NCBI GenBank assembly: GCA_003134655.1
Contig: PLBY01000149.1
Coordinates: forward strand, 1-64,000
Source: Acidobacteriaceae bacterium
Lineage (GTDB): Bacteria; Acidobacteriota; Terriglobia; Terriglobales; Acidobacteriaceae
Direction: 5' to 3'
Length of the DNA: 64,000 bases
Under the pieces are notes generated by a model, which saw only the letters and a program-made list of their open reading frames with translations, did not search any database and was not told where the DNA came from. Position 1 is the first letter of the stretch. Each line of letters starts with the position of its first letter. This document shows positions 34,201 to 41,894 of this stretch, in pieces. The position numbers and the translations under genes were made by a program.

Positions 34201-34828
34201 TCGTTACGCCGCCATCGGTCAGGAAGTTCTCCATGTAGCCGGGGTTTCCGTTGACCCCAAACCCCGCGCCAGAAGCATCCTGCCCGGCACCGGTCGAGTT
34301 GCCGCCGGGATTCACGCCCGGGAGTTGGAGGGTAATGTCAAACCACGAGCGACCCACATTCGGCAACTCGTTGATCGTGTCGCTGCTAAGCACGACGGTC
34401 CGACCTGATGTCTCGGTCTGGACCAAAGGAACATCCGCAGTTACCGAGACCGTCTCGCTAATCGCACCCACGACTAGCACGGCGTCGACCGGGACGGGTT
34501 CGACGTGCAGCGTGATGCCGCGGCGAACGAACTTCTTGTACCCTTCCTTGGAGAACTGGATCGTGTACGTTCCGATCTCCAGCAGAGGTACGTCGTACGT
34601 GCCGGTCGCATCGGCCACGGCTTTGGTGACGATGCCGGTGTCTGGATTCGTAACCACAATACTGACTCCGGCGACCCGGGCTCCGCTGGAGTCGGTGATC
34701 GTTCCCCGGATTTCGCCTGTGTTCCGGTTCTGGGCAAAAAGCGAAGAAGTAAGTGACACTGCGAACAGAAGGGCCACTAGCACGATGCAGGATTGTTCGC
34801 CTAGCTTGCCTCTGGGACTCTGCGACAT
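31256..34828 (-). CDS. CarbReg-type TonB-dependent transporter (module B)
   Basis: 1190 residues, paralogous to the module A transporter and about 80 residues longer, mainly by inserts in the barrel loops. Signal peptide about 1-33; carboxypeptidase-regulatory-like domain (RNTGEIRGTITDSSGARV, GTYDVPLLEIGTYTIQF); plug (NELPNVGRSWFDITLQLPG, DDIAEVDMSTSNFGAEYG); barrel closing with NLQVGAKLSF. AAGGAGG lies a few bases before the ATG. The GH3 gene upstream is only 28 bp away and the beta-helix gene downstream 63 bp, so they are likely one transcript. Probable cargo: a deoxyhexose-bearing or beta-linked oligosaccharide. Confidence 0.9.
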   Translation of the reverse strand: MSQSPRGKLGEQSCIVLVALLFAVSLTSSLFAQNRNTGEIRGTITDSSGARVAGVSIVVTNPDTGIVTKAVADATGTYDVPLLEIGTYTIQFSKEGYKKFVRRGITLHVEPVPVDAVLVVGAISETVSVTADVPLVQTETSGRTVVLSSDTINELPNVGRSWFDITLQLPGVNPGGNSTGAGQDASGAGFGVNGNPGYMENFLTDGGVTTLPVSQNPGNTVPLDDIAEVDMSTSNFGAEYGGGVAALNVITKSGGNTFHGSLYDFEQNDALGEARNYFATSVTPLRWHMFGGTLGGPIVHNKAFFFFSLQDNPNITYSPSFYTFPTPAMKQGDFSAFLGGPDIDPTTGLQAVNPCNNQPMLLGQIYDPSTTQVVNGVTCRMPFQYNGQLNVMPPTTSFDPVAAKLQAYFPAVPNGPGIPSNNYYSNTVNTNHSISYNFKVDYDVSSSHRMSGSAMFNPGNSKSPGPACPISAGGGACSYQSGQGSQAQITDAWTVSSKLVNEARISFLRQYGLWKSPDVGAGFPAKVGIQLFAGQSDVFPNINIGGAAGTSLNTSLSAKLGFNSYMYSDTLTWSKGKHILKFGGEFDRWQDNQAWANLDSGDYDFAGYYTSNPMDPNKQALGYADFLLGLTDGWGVSITPEVGGRAWNVQAFANDDYKITPHLTLNLGVRYLMQSGWSEAKKMWANFTPDLWNSGINPTDPSGQSNFAPGYGANCYAGVTFSTSVGTYHCPTAQIATVKDIFQPRIGFAWSPKEKWSVRGGYGTFTEMWGGNNYFNTFPAGFQTSGSIGTPNNILYLPTFPENVGPVFTLSTPSIPQGAILYPGPAARQPESLNGQGTYWMQYHAKAAYVEQYSLDIQHQIGRVGLDAAYVGSSGKHLLFARQIDQTPESCLALAQTDPTAELACLPYPQYPNGGIPANLYDGISHYNSLQLSARTMVSHGLTFRVNYTFSKAMDEFTSPGSCCTSDSGSWQNSYNPRSMYAVASYDVPQLWSGSAVYELPLGKGKQLLNRGGTLNSLVGGWTLSGVFQVHSGLPFTPLMNSNASGAINGGAQWPNRVCNGTLSHPHAISSAPTDSSGNPIPDMGWFEDSCFVQPTAVIGGVTTDYAYGDSRRDILRGPKWRTVNMSLAKHFALKKLGEGGRLEMRVDVYDIANHPNFGQPNAHIGSGSEGTITSANTNRNLQVGAKLSF

Positions 34829-34856
34829 ATACCCTCCTTATGCCAAACAATAGCCG

Positions 34857-37436
34857 TTAGTCAGTTCTCGTGACTCCTACCATAAGCGGCGTATCCTCGG
34901 AGGAGTCGCCAACGAAGATAGTGAAGTTCCCCGGATCAATCTGCCAATCATTAGCCGCTGTACTCCAGTATGCGAATCGACGCCAGTCGAGCGAGACTGC
35001 GATATGCTGTTTTTTGCCAGGAGCGAGCCGAACTTTCGTAAAGGCTCCCAGCTCTTTGTCGGGCCGCTTGACTTTGGCGGATGGATCTCCGACATACACC
35101 TGCGCAACGTCGGCACCGCTCCGCTCCCCGGTGTTGGTCACATCGAAAGAGACTTCGACATTCTCATGCTTCGCAGGAGATGCCGGTGTCACACGTAAAT
35201 TGCTGAATGCGAAAGTTGTATAGGAAAGACCGTAACCAAACGGGAACAGTGGCTTCTTACCGTAAGTCGTGTAATAGCGATAGCCGACAAAGACCCCTTC
35301 GGCATATTTGATGCGGGGCACTTCCCCTTTACTCACCGGAGGAGCGTAGTAATTGTCATGGACTGGACTATCCTCCCAAGATTGCTCAAAGCTCACAGGC
35401 AGGTGACCCTCTGGCGAGCGCTCACCAAACAGAATCTCGCTCACCGCCCGGGCGCCCTCTTGACCGGGATACCAGTCGTGAAGCAGCGCTGGCACATTTG
35501 CCAGCCAACGGCGCATGACGACATTGCCTCCTCCCGTAAGGATGACAATGGTATTTCTATTCGAATGCGCCATGGACTCTATCAGCAGATCCTGACCCCA
35601 AGGCAAAGCAAAACTCCGGTCCAGGCCTTCTTGCTCTGTTGCGGGGTCGAAGCCGACCGAAACCACTACTGCGTTTGCCGTGGCCGCGATACGCTTCGCC
35701 TCGGGGGAGATAAGCTCATCAACTGCACGGATGCCCAGACTCATGCGGTTACGGGCAGAGCTCGGCAAGTAGTCGAGCTGAATGTGGACAGGCTTGCCAG
35801 CGGTTAGCGGCAGATCTACAGAGACTGGGAATTGCAGTTCGTGCTGAGGTTGCCAATGGAATTTCTGCTCGCCATCGACCAGCAAAGTATAGGCGTCTTG
35901 ATCCTTCCCCTCCATTAGAAACATGTAGTTTCCGGTCTTTTCTGGCGTGTAAACCGCGGAGTAGCGGATGCTTCTTGTGTCCAGAGCAATTGGCGGTTGG
36001 TCTTCCGAAACACTGTCGATTCGCCGGGTGCTCCATATGCCTGGGGTGCCACTAAAATCCGGCGTACTGAAAGCCTCTATCTTGACAGTCCGTGGCCCCG
36101 TCCAAATGTCGTTGTGTGCCGCTTTTTCAATCGCTGTTCCAAACTTAGTTTGTTTAAAAACTTCTCCAGCTGTGGGCAGACCTCGCGCATAAAGAACCTT
36201 TGTGTGCTCACCCAAATAGTCGCCAAGGCCAGCCATTAGGCTGACCGCGGTATACGGAGTAACACTGGAACTACCGCCGCCTCCCGTCACTGCCGGCCAA
36301 GCATCGGGGCCTATCACGGCAAGAGTGTGCATGTTGCTTGCATCAAGCGGCAGAACATTGTGCTCATTTTTTAGAAGTACAACGCTTTCGCGTGCGGTAT
36401 CGAGTGCGACTTTACGGCTTGCCGGGTTGTTTAGGGGAATTTCGATGTCTGTCTGATCGCGGTCCAAAAATCCGAAACGGATTGCCGTCCGGAAAATTCG
36501 TCGAACCTTGTCGTCGATCACCGATTCAGACACTTTTCCACTCCGAACGGCCGGCAAGAGCCTAACCAGATTCATGCATTTGCCAGAGGGCATCTCCAAA
36601 TCTAGCCCGCCATTGGCTGCCGCGACCCCGTCATATGTTGATCCCCAGTCCGACATCAAAATACCGTCAAACCCCCACTCCTTCTTCAGGATATCCACGT
36701 TCAAGTGCGCATTCTGCGTGGCATGTTCACCATTCACCAGATTCAAGGCATCCATGACCGACCCGACGTGTGCCTCTTTAACAGCCGCTTCAAATGCCGG
36801 CAGATAAAGTTCGCGGAGCGCGCGTTCGTCGACATCAGAGCTCACTTCGTACCGGTTGTACTCTTGATTATTTGCCGCAAAGTGTTTAACAACGGAAATC
36901 ACACCCTGAATTTGCACCCCTTCGATATATGGAACTGCTATCCGCGCAGCCAAAAAAGGGTCCTCGCCGAAATATTCGAAGTTTCGGCTATCCATAGGAG
37001 CCCGGGCGATGTTCACGCCTGGAGCCAGGAGGAAGTGGACTCCACGTGCGCGCGCGTCTTGTCCGAGTGCCACGCCCATACGCCCGGCCAGCGTTGGATC
37101 CCAAGAAGCCGCCAACGCAATACCTCCGGCATAGGCTGTTGATGGCCCCCACGTCTGCAGGCCTTCGGGCCCGTCCGACATCTTCAATTGTGGGAAAGCA
37201 AGCGCAGGCTCAGCGCGAATGTACGAGTCGTTGTAGCCGCCAATTAATTCAATCTTCTGCTCTAGAGTCAGCTTGGACACCATCATATCCACTCGATGCT
37301 CTATGGCAGGGCTATTCGGAACGGGTGTCTGCGCAAAGCAGGACGCGCCACAAACCAATAAAATCGCAGCATTCACGATGAGCACGAACTGAGCAACCAA
37401 TGAAGAAAACTGGCGGGGCAGCAGTGGTTTTACCAA
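34857..37436 (-). CDS. secreted GH3 beta-glycosidase with PA14 insert
   Basis: 859 residues; the outermost start is a TTG at 37436, with a GTG at 37385 as an alternative leaving a shorter signal peptide (cleavage after about residue 36, CFAQ). N-terminal GH3 barrel (GPEGLQTWG, GVNIARAPMDSRNFEYFGEDP, SVVKHFAANNQE) with the nucleophile Asp263 in GILMSDWGSTYDG. A PA14-like carbohydrate-binding insert (about 450-560: YTPEKTGNYMFLMEG, AYTLLVDG) interrupts the second domain, TEQEGLDRSFALP carries the acid/base region, and a fibronectin-like domain ends the protein. A copy of the GntR-type palindrome core lies about 24 bp upstream. It sits between CRTAC1 and transporter, a gene with no counterpart in module A. 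Confidence 0.9.
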   Translation of the reverse strand: MVKPLLPRQFSSLVAQFVLIVNAAILLVCGASCFAQTPVPNSPAIEHRVDMMVSKLTLEQKIELIGGYNDSYIRAEPALAFPQLKMSDGPEGLQTWGPSTAYAGGIALAASWDPTLAGRMGVALGQDARARGVHFLLAPGVNIARAPMDSRNFEYFGEDPFLAARIAVPYIEGVQIQGVISVVKHFAANNQEYNRYEVSSDVDERALRELYLPAFEAAVKEAHVGSVMDALNLVNGEHATQNAHLNVDILKKEWGFDGILMSDWGSTYDGVAAANGGLDLEMPSGKCMNLVRLLPAVRSGKVSESVIDDKVRRIFRTAIRFGFLDRDQTDIEIPLNNPASRKVALDTARESVVLLKNEHNVLPLDASNMHTLAVIGPDAWPAVTGGGGSSSVTPYTAVSLMAGLGDYLGEHTKVLYARGLPTAGEVFKQTKFGTAIEKAAHNDIWTGPRTVKIEAFSTPDFSGTPGIWSTRRIDSVSEDQPPIALDTRSIRYSAVYTPEKTGNYMFLMEGKDQDAYTLLVDGEQKFHWQPQHELQFPVSVDLPLTAGKPVHIQLDYLPSSARNRMSLGIRAVDELISPEAKRIAATANAVVVSVGFDPATEQEGLDRSFALPWGQDLLIESMAHSNRNTIVILTGGGNVVMRRWLANVPALLHDWYPGQEGARAVSEILFGERSPEGHLPVSFEQSWEDSPVHDNYYAPPVSKGEVPRIKYAEGVFVGYRYYTTYGKKPLFPFGYGLSYTTFAFSNLRVTPASPAKHENVEVSFDVTNTGERSGADVAQVYVGDPSAKVKRPDKELGAFTKVRLAPGKKQHIAVSLDWRRFAYWSTAANDWQIDPGNFTIFVGDSSEDTPLMVGVTRTD

Positions 37437-37456
37437 AAGGCACCTTTAATTGCAAT

Positions 37457-37475
37457 CATCTGTTAATAACAGCGT
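37457..37475. promoter_or_regulatory. second copy of GntR-type palindrome, before GH3
   Basis: CATCTGTTA-A-TAACAGCGT: the left arm is identical to the palindrome before the GntR gene at 46644, and the 13-bp core CTGTTAATAACAG (37460-37472) is perfect; only the last three bases of the right arm differ. It lies 20 bp before the GH3 start codon. The match, about 9 kb from the regulator, suggests that GntR controls the GH3-transporter transcript. Confidence 0.65.
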
Positions 37476-37632
37476 ATCTGTAGCACTGACCTCTCCCGAT
37501 TGTCAAGACGAAAGTTCTGTCGCATGGCAAGACAAGAAGGCGCTGACTTCTGCCTAGCCAAAGTCGCTGAAGTAGCGGGAGGGACTCAAACACTCTTCAC
37601 CCCATGCTCCCACCGTAAGCCGCGCTTTTGCA

Positions 37633-39339
37633 TCACTTGGGCTCAACGACGCGCAGAACATGATCCGCGGCCACATGGGTAAGTACCTGGACTTTTCCTG
37701 ACGGCCAGCGAATCGTAATCTCGTCCGCCATTTTTTCAGCACCCAGCCCAAAGTGAACCGGGCCTGCGCTCGACGAGCCATAACCCGAGGCCGTCGTCAC
37801 ATGGTTGAATTGAGCATGTCCGCCCGCCACCAGCCGAATCTGCGCCCCGATTCCATCGCGATTGCTCTTGGTGCCTTGCAGCGCCAGTTCGAGCCAGTGG
37901 TTGCTGTTGGATCTGTCATTGATCCAGATTTCAGCGGGCGCGCCGATTGCGGTCACCACCAGATCAAGTTTGCCATCGTGATTGAAATCGCCAAAGGCAG
38001 ATCCACGATGACGCTTCGGCGGTTGGGAGGCAAAGCCCGCTTCCGCTGTAAGTGCGGACCACTTATTTCCCTGGATGTTACGGAAAACCGTGTTCGGCTG
38101 ATTCACCGCGACACGACCTGCGACGTTCGGTGATGCAACGTCCCCGCGACTAACGAAGATGTCCTTCCAACCGTCATTGTCAAAGTCGGCGATGTTCGGA
38201 CTGTACCCGGACATTGGAGTGCTCAGCAGTGTCATGCCACTCTTGCCCGTGATTTCCGTAAAGCCGCCTTTGCCCGTGTTTTCGTAAACTGGGAAGGTTT
38301 CGTTCTGCAAGGCGACAATCGAGATGTCCGGGTATCCATCGTTGTTAAGGTCGCGAAAATCGACTCCCATACTGGAGATGACATTGCCGTTGTCAGGTAG
38401 CGCCACTCCGGCCTCAGCCGCGACCTCTTCGAAGCGGCCGCTTCCCTTGTTATGGAATAGGAAATTGGGTAGCTTATCGTTAGCAATAAAGATATCGGGG
38501 AGTCCATCGCCGTCGTAGTCGGCGACACCGACGCCCATGCCCTTCCCCGGATACGCCCGGATGCCCGCCTGTGCCGATATATCCGCAAAAGTGCCGTCTC
38601 CGTTGTTGAGGAAGAGTTGGTTAGGTAGCGGTTTGTAAAACCTCGGGTGACAGTAGTCCGGTTTGCCGTCGATCTCGCAGTGAGGTTCTTTTGCGGCCTC
38701 CCAACTCACGTAATTCACCACAACAAGGTCCAGCAGCCCGTCATTGTTGATATCCACCCAGGCGCCACCGACCGACCAGAGCGACCCAAACTCTTTGTCG
38801 GGATGGTTCAGTCCCGCTTTTTCGGTGACGTCCGTGAAGGTACCATCGCGGTTGTTGTGGTACAACGTGTTGCGATACACACCCGCGACAAATATGTCTT
38901 CATATCCGTCATTGTCATAGTCGCCGATCGCAACACCCGTGTCATACCCGGTTCCGGCAAGCCCTGCTTTTTCGGTTACATCCGTAAACGTACCGTCGCC
39001 ATTGTTATGGAAAAGCCGGTTCCAATATCTCTGCGACGTTTTCTTGAGGCCAGAGATATCGGCGCCGTTGGTAAAAAAGATGTCCGGATTGCCGTCGTTG
39101 TCGTAGTCAAATACGGCAACGCCACCCGCCATAGTTTCCGGCGCGTGCTTCTCAGCGGTTTCGCCGCTGTCTAGCGAGAATGGAATCGAGCGAAAAAAGA
39201 AATGAATGGGAGCTGTGCTCTCTTCTGTCCCGCTGGGCAGCTGCCATGGAATGGCGGGCGCCACAGGGCGATCCGCGGCTAGGATCAAACCTAAGAGAAC
39301 CGCACATCGCAAAGCTGTTCGAGCTAACTTGCTAGGCAT
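37633..39339 (-). CDS. CRTAC1-like FG-GAP/ASPIC-UnbV protein (module B)
   Basis: 568 residues, exactly the length of the module A copy and identical to it at roughly nine residues in ten by eye, with long near-identical DNA stretches. Same architecture: signal peptide, calcium-loop FG-GAP blades (FDYDNDGNPDIFF, GDYDNDGYEDIFV, ADYDGDGLPDIFI), ASPIC/UnbV end domain (GIGAQIRLVAGG, ITIRWPSGK). The function is unknown; surface or periplasmic partner of the TPR protein and transporter is inferred. It follows the TPR gene by 71 bp. Confidence 0.9.
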   Translation of the reverse strand: MPSKLARTALRCAVLLGLILAADRPVAPAIPWQLPSGTEESTAPIHFFFRSIPFSLDSGETAEKHAPETMAGGVAVFDYDNDGNPDIFFTNGADISGLKKTSQRYWNRLFHNNGDGTFTDVTEKAGLAGTGYDTGVAIGDYDNDGYEDIFVAGVYRNTLYHNNRDGTFTDVTEKAGLNHPDKEFGSLWSVGGAWVDINNDGLLDLVVVNYVSWEAAKEPHCEIDGKPDYCHPRFYKPLPNQLFLNNGDGTFADISAQAGIRAYPGKGMGVGVADYDGDGLPDIFIANDKLPNFLFHNKGSGRFEEVAAEAGVALPDNGNVISSMGVDFRDLNNDGYPDISIVALQNETFPVYENTGKGGFTEITGKSGMTLLSTPMSGYSPNIADFDNDGWKDIFVSRGDVASPNVAGRVAVNQPNTVFRNIQGNKWSALTAEAGFASQPPKRHRGSAFGDFNHDGKLDLVVTAIGAPAEIWINDRSNSNHWLELALQGTKSNRDGIGAQIRLVAGGHAQFNHVTTASGYGSSSAGPVHFGLGAEKMADEITIRWPSGKVQVLTHVAADHVLRVVEPK

Positions 39340-39410
39340 TGTTATTGTCGGCTAACTACTCCACGTCTCACACGAAGAGCGAGTGGTTGCTATCTCATTG
39401 CTATCACTCG

Positions 39411-40577
39411 CTAGTTCGAGGGTGGCGCCTGCTGTAGCGCCTTTTGCAGCTGATTCTGGACCTTCTGCAACTCCTGGAAAGCCGCCAGCTCCCGGTCTGC
39501 CTCTTGGATCTGTCCCAAGCTGCGATAAAGGACGGCAAGCCTGTGTCGCACCTCAGCGTTATATGGCTCTGAACGGGCGGCCGATTGCAGATAGCCCAAG
39601 GCCTCTTGTGTCTTGCCTTCGTCTATGAGCAGCCCGGCTAATCCGAGTTTCGCACACACGATCTCGGGGTTCAGCTTAAGCGCCCTCGAATAGTGATTGG
39701 ACGCTGCCGTCGGACTTGACCGCCAGATCTCAATCTTGCCCAGCTTGCACTCGGACTTTGCATCACTTGGGTTCAGGGCGAGGGCGCTCTCAAACTGCTC
39801 TTGTGCCTTCGCAAGGCTCGGTTCTAGATGGGAATCCGCGAGCAGGGCCTCGCCTAGTTCGTAGTGCACACCCGCCACGCCAGGAGCGTTTTCGAGAGCC
39901 TTCTGGTATTCGTCGATCGCCTCCTGCGCGTGCCCGTCATTCACCATATGCTCCGCCAAAGCCCGGTGGAGCTGGACCGAATCCGGTGCGGCCAACGCCA
40001 GTGAATCGATAGCTTGGAAAGCCAAGTCAGAGTGGAGGCGATAGGCAGCATATAGCACAGCAGCATTGGCCGGATAGAATTTCTGCAGTTGGCTGAGAAC
40101 CATGCTGGCCTTCTCGAGCTCGCCGCTTTGATACCAGGCCTCGACTAACTGCAACCCGGCCTCCAGTCGCAGCTTCGGATCTTCTATATGCGGGAAGGAA
40201 CCAGAGAGCAGTTTGGTGGCCTCCGGCAGATGCTCCAAGTGCAGGTCGCAGAGCCCCAGAAGCGCCTGCACCTTCCAACGAGAGGGTTGCAGTTTGAGCG
40301 CTTTCTCCAATTCAACCGCAGCTCCTGCCCAGTCACCCCGAACCATTGCAACCACTCCCAGGTTGGCGCGGGCTTCCACGTTGGCTGGATCGACCTTCAG
40401 GATAGCGCGGTACGCTTGCGCCGCTGCGTCGGGTCGATTCTCCTTGAGTGCTTGTTGCGCCTGCTCCATTTGATTCTTGACCTCAGTTGCATGGCGAACG
40501 GTCGCTTGGCCAAAGCCCAGAGAAGTCATGAGTAACAGCAAGCTCAGGTAACCCATCGAAACGAGTAATCTAGTCAT
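39411..40577 (-). CDS. secreted TPR-repeat protein (module B)
   Basis: 388 residues, the same length as the module A paralogue. Signal peptide (MTRLLVSMGYLSLLLLMTSLG) and about nine TPR-like repeats (PDAAAQAYRAILKVDPANVEA, GDWAGAAVELEKALKLQPS, QEAIDEYQKALENAPGVAG). Its ATG overlaps the stop of the lactate dehydrogenase-like gene by 4 bp (ATGA), so translation is probably coupled and the surface module is joined to the catabolic genes in one operon. In module A the gene starts its own transcript. Confidence 0.87.
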   Translation of the reverse strand: MTRLLVSMGYLSLLLLMTSLGFGQATVRHATEVKNQMEQAQQALKENRPDAAAQAYRAILKVDPANVEARANLGVVAMVRGDWAGAAVELEKALKLQPSRWKVQALLGLCDLHLEHLPEATKLLSGSFPHIEDPKLRLEAGLQLVEAWYQSGELEKASMVLSQLQKFYPANAAVLYAAYRLHSDLAFQAIDSLALAAPDSVQLHRALAEHMVNDGHAQEAIDEYQKALENAPGVAGVHYELGEALLADSHLEPSLAKAQEQFESALALNPSDAKSECKLGKIEIWRSSPTAASNHYSRALKLNPEIVCAKLGLAGLLIDEGKTQEALGYLQSAARSEPYNAEVRHRLAVLYRSLGQIQEADRELAAFQELQKVQNQLQKALQQAPPSN

Positions 40578-41800
40578 GTCGTATCACTCGGTTCTTCGCA
40601 AGTGGTGTCTTTCGAACTTCGCCAGCCGTTCCGTGAACTGATGTACGATCTGTCCAGGTCCCTGATCGAAGGGCAACCAAGCAGTCGAAGCGTTCGCTCA
40701 ACGTCACATCGCAATATCTCGATCGCCCGGGTCACGCCCGATTGTCCCGCGGCAGCAAGCCCATAAGCATAGGCTCGTCCGATGAGAACAGCACGAGCAC
40801 CCAGACAGATAGCTTTCACGATGTCGCTGCCACGGCGGACGCCACCATCCATCAATACTTCGACTTGACCATTCACCGCAGTGATGACTTCCGGAAGCGC
40901 CCGTAACGAAGGAGAGACCGAGTCAAGTTGCCGGCCACCGTGGTTCGATACAACGACCGCCGCCGCACCTTCATCAGCGGCGCGCCTGGCATCATCGCCG
41001 GTTAGAAGGCCCTTGACCACGATAGGCCCAGACCACACTCCGCGGATCCATCGCAGGTCTTCCCACGTCACGACAGCCTGCGACAATGCGGTCGCAACAT
41101 CGATGAGTTCCATCGAGCCTTTGCCGGGGCGAACAATATTTTCCAGTTTGGGCACGCCACCGTCGAGCAGAAACGATGCCAGCCAGCCGGGATGAGCCAG
41201 AATGTTGGGGACGTAGGGGATTTTCGCCAGCAGTGAAGGGCCCAAGAGTTCCTTCATACCGTTGCGCGGGTCGCGTTCGCGCATACCTGCCACGGGTGTA
41301 TCTACCGTGATAACCAGCGCGGAGAAACCGGCGCGACGAGCCCGATCGAGGGCGCCTTCGGCCGCTTCGCGCCCACCGAGCAAGTACAGCTGATACCAGA
41401 CGGGTCCTCGGGAGGCGGCCTTCACGTCCTCGAGCTTGTGCCCAGAAATGGTGGAGAGGATATAACCCGTTCCGGCCAGCCCAGCGGCGCGAGCCGCGGC
41501 CACTTCGCCGCCGGGATGCATCAGGCGGCTGTATCCCACAGGAGCCAGCATCGCGGGAAAGGAGAGTTCGTGCCCGAGCACGCGCGTCTTGAGATCGCAA
41601 TCGACAATGCCAACCGCACCGCGAGGACGGAAAAACACGTCGCGAAAGGCACGACAATTCTCGGTTAATGTGAACTCTGCCTCGGCGCCGCCATCCAGAT
41701 AGTCGAACACCGGCTTGGGAAGCCGCCGTTGCGCCAGCACACGCAAGTCCTCAATATTAACGACGCGAGGTGAACTCACGGCGTGATTGACAGGAGTCAT
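40574..41800 (-). CDS. lldD: FMN-dependent L-lactate dehydrogenase-like enzyme
   Basis: 408 residues from the ATG at 41800 (AGGAG just upstream; frame open to 41893). It belongs to the FMN alpha-hydroxyacid dehydrogenase family: FDYLDGGAEAEFTL near the N terminus, AMLAPVGYSRLMHPGGE, GPVWYQLYL, PIVVKGLLTGDDARRA, and VVVSNHGGRQLDS with the catalytic His and Arg, then MDGGVRRGSDIVKAICLGA for FMN phosphate. Such enzymes oxidise L-lactate or close analogues. L-lactate is an end product of the FAH-type branch of L-fucose and L-rhamnose breakdown, so the enzyme would return it to pyruvate. The C terminus overlaps the TPR start. Confidence 0.85.
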   Translation of the reverse strand: MTPVNHAVSSPRVVNIEDLRVLAQRRLPKPVFDYLDGGAEAEFTLTENCRAFRDVFFRPRGAVGIVDCDLKTRVLGHELSFPAMLAPVGYSRLMHPGGEVAAARAAGLAGTGYILSTISGHKLEDVKAASRGPVWYQLYLLGGREAAEGALDRARRAGFSALVITVDTPVAGMRERDPRNGMKELLGPSLLAKIPYVPNILAHPGWLASFLLDGGVPKLENIVRPGKGSMELIDVATALSQAVVTWEDLRWIRGVWSGPIVVKGLLTGDDARRAADEGAAAVVVSNHGGRQLDSVSPSLRALPEVITAVNGQVEVLMDGGVRRGSDIVKAICLGARAVLIGRAYAYGLAAAGQSGVTRAIEILRCDVERTLRLLGCPSIRDLDRSYISSRNGWRSSKDTTCEEPSDTT

Positions 41801-41894
41801 TGATTGATCCAGAGCACAGCATGACTTAGCGCGAGGTTGCGATGTTCTTTTGGCGACGATGCCATTGCGCCGGTGGTCCCCGCAGTCATGCACT

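Noticed and set aside
9420-34828. SusD-like lipoprotein near the transporters
   Set aside because: None of the neighbouring proteins has a SusD-type helical lipoprotein pattern; the TPR proteins have a plain signal peptide and different repeats.
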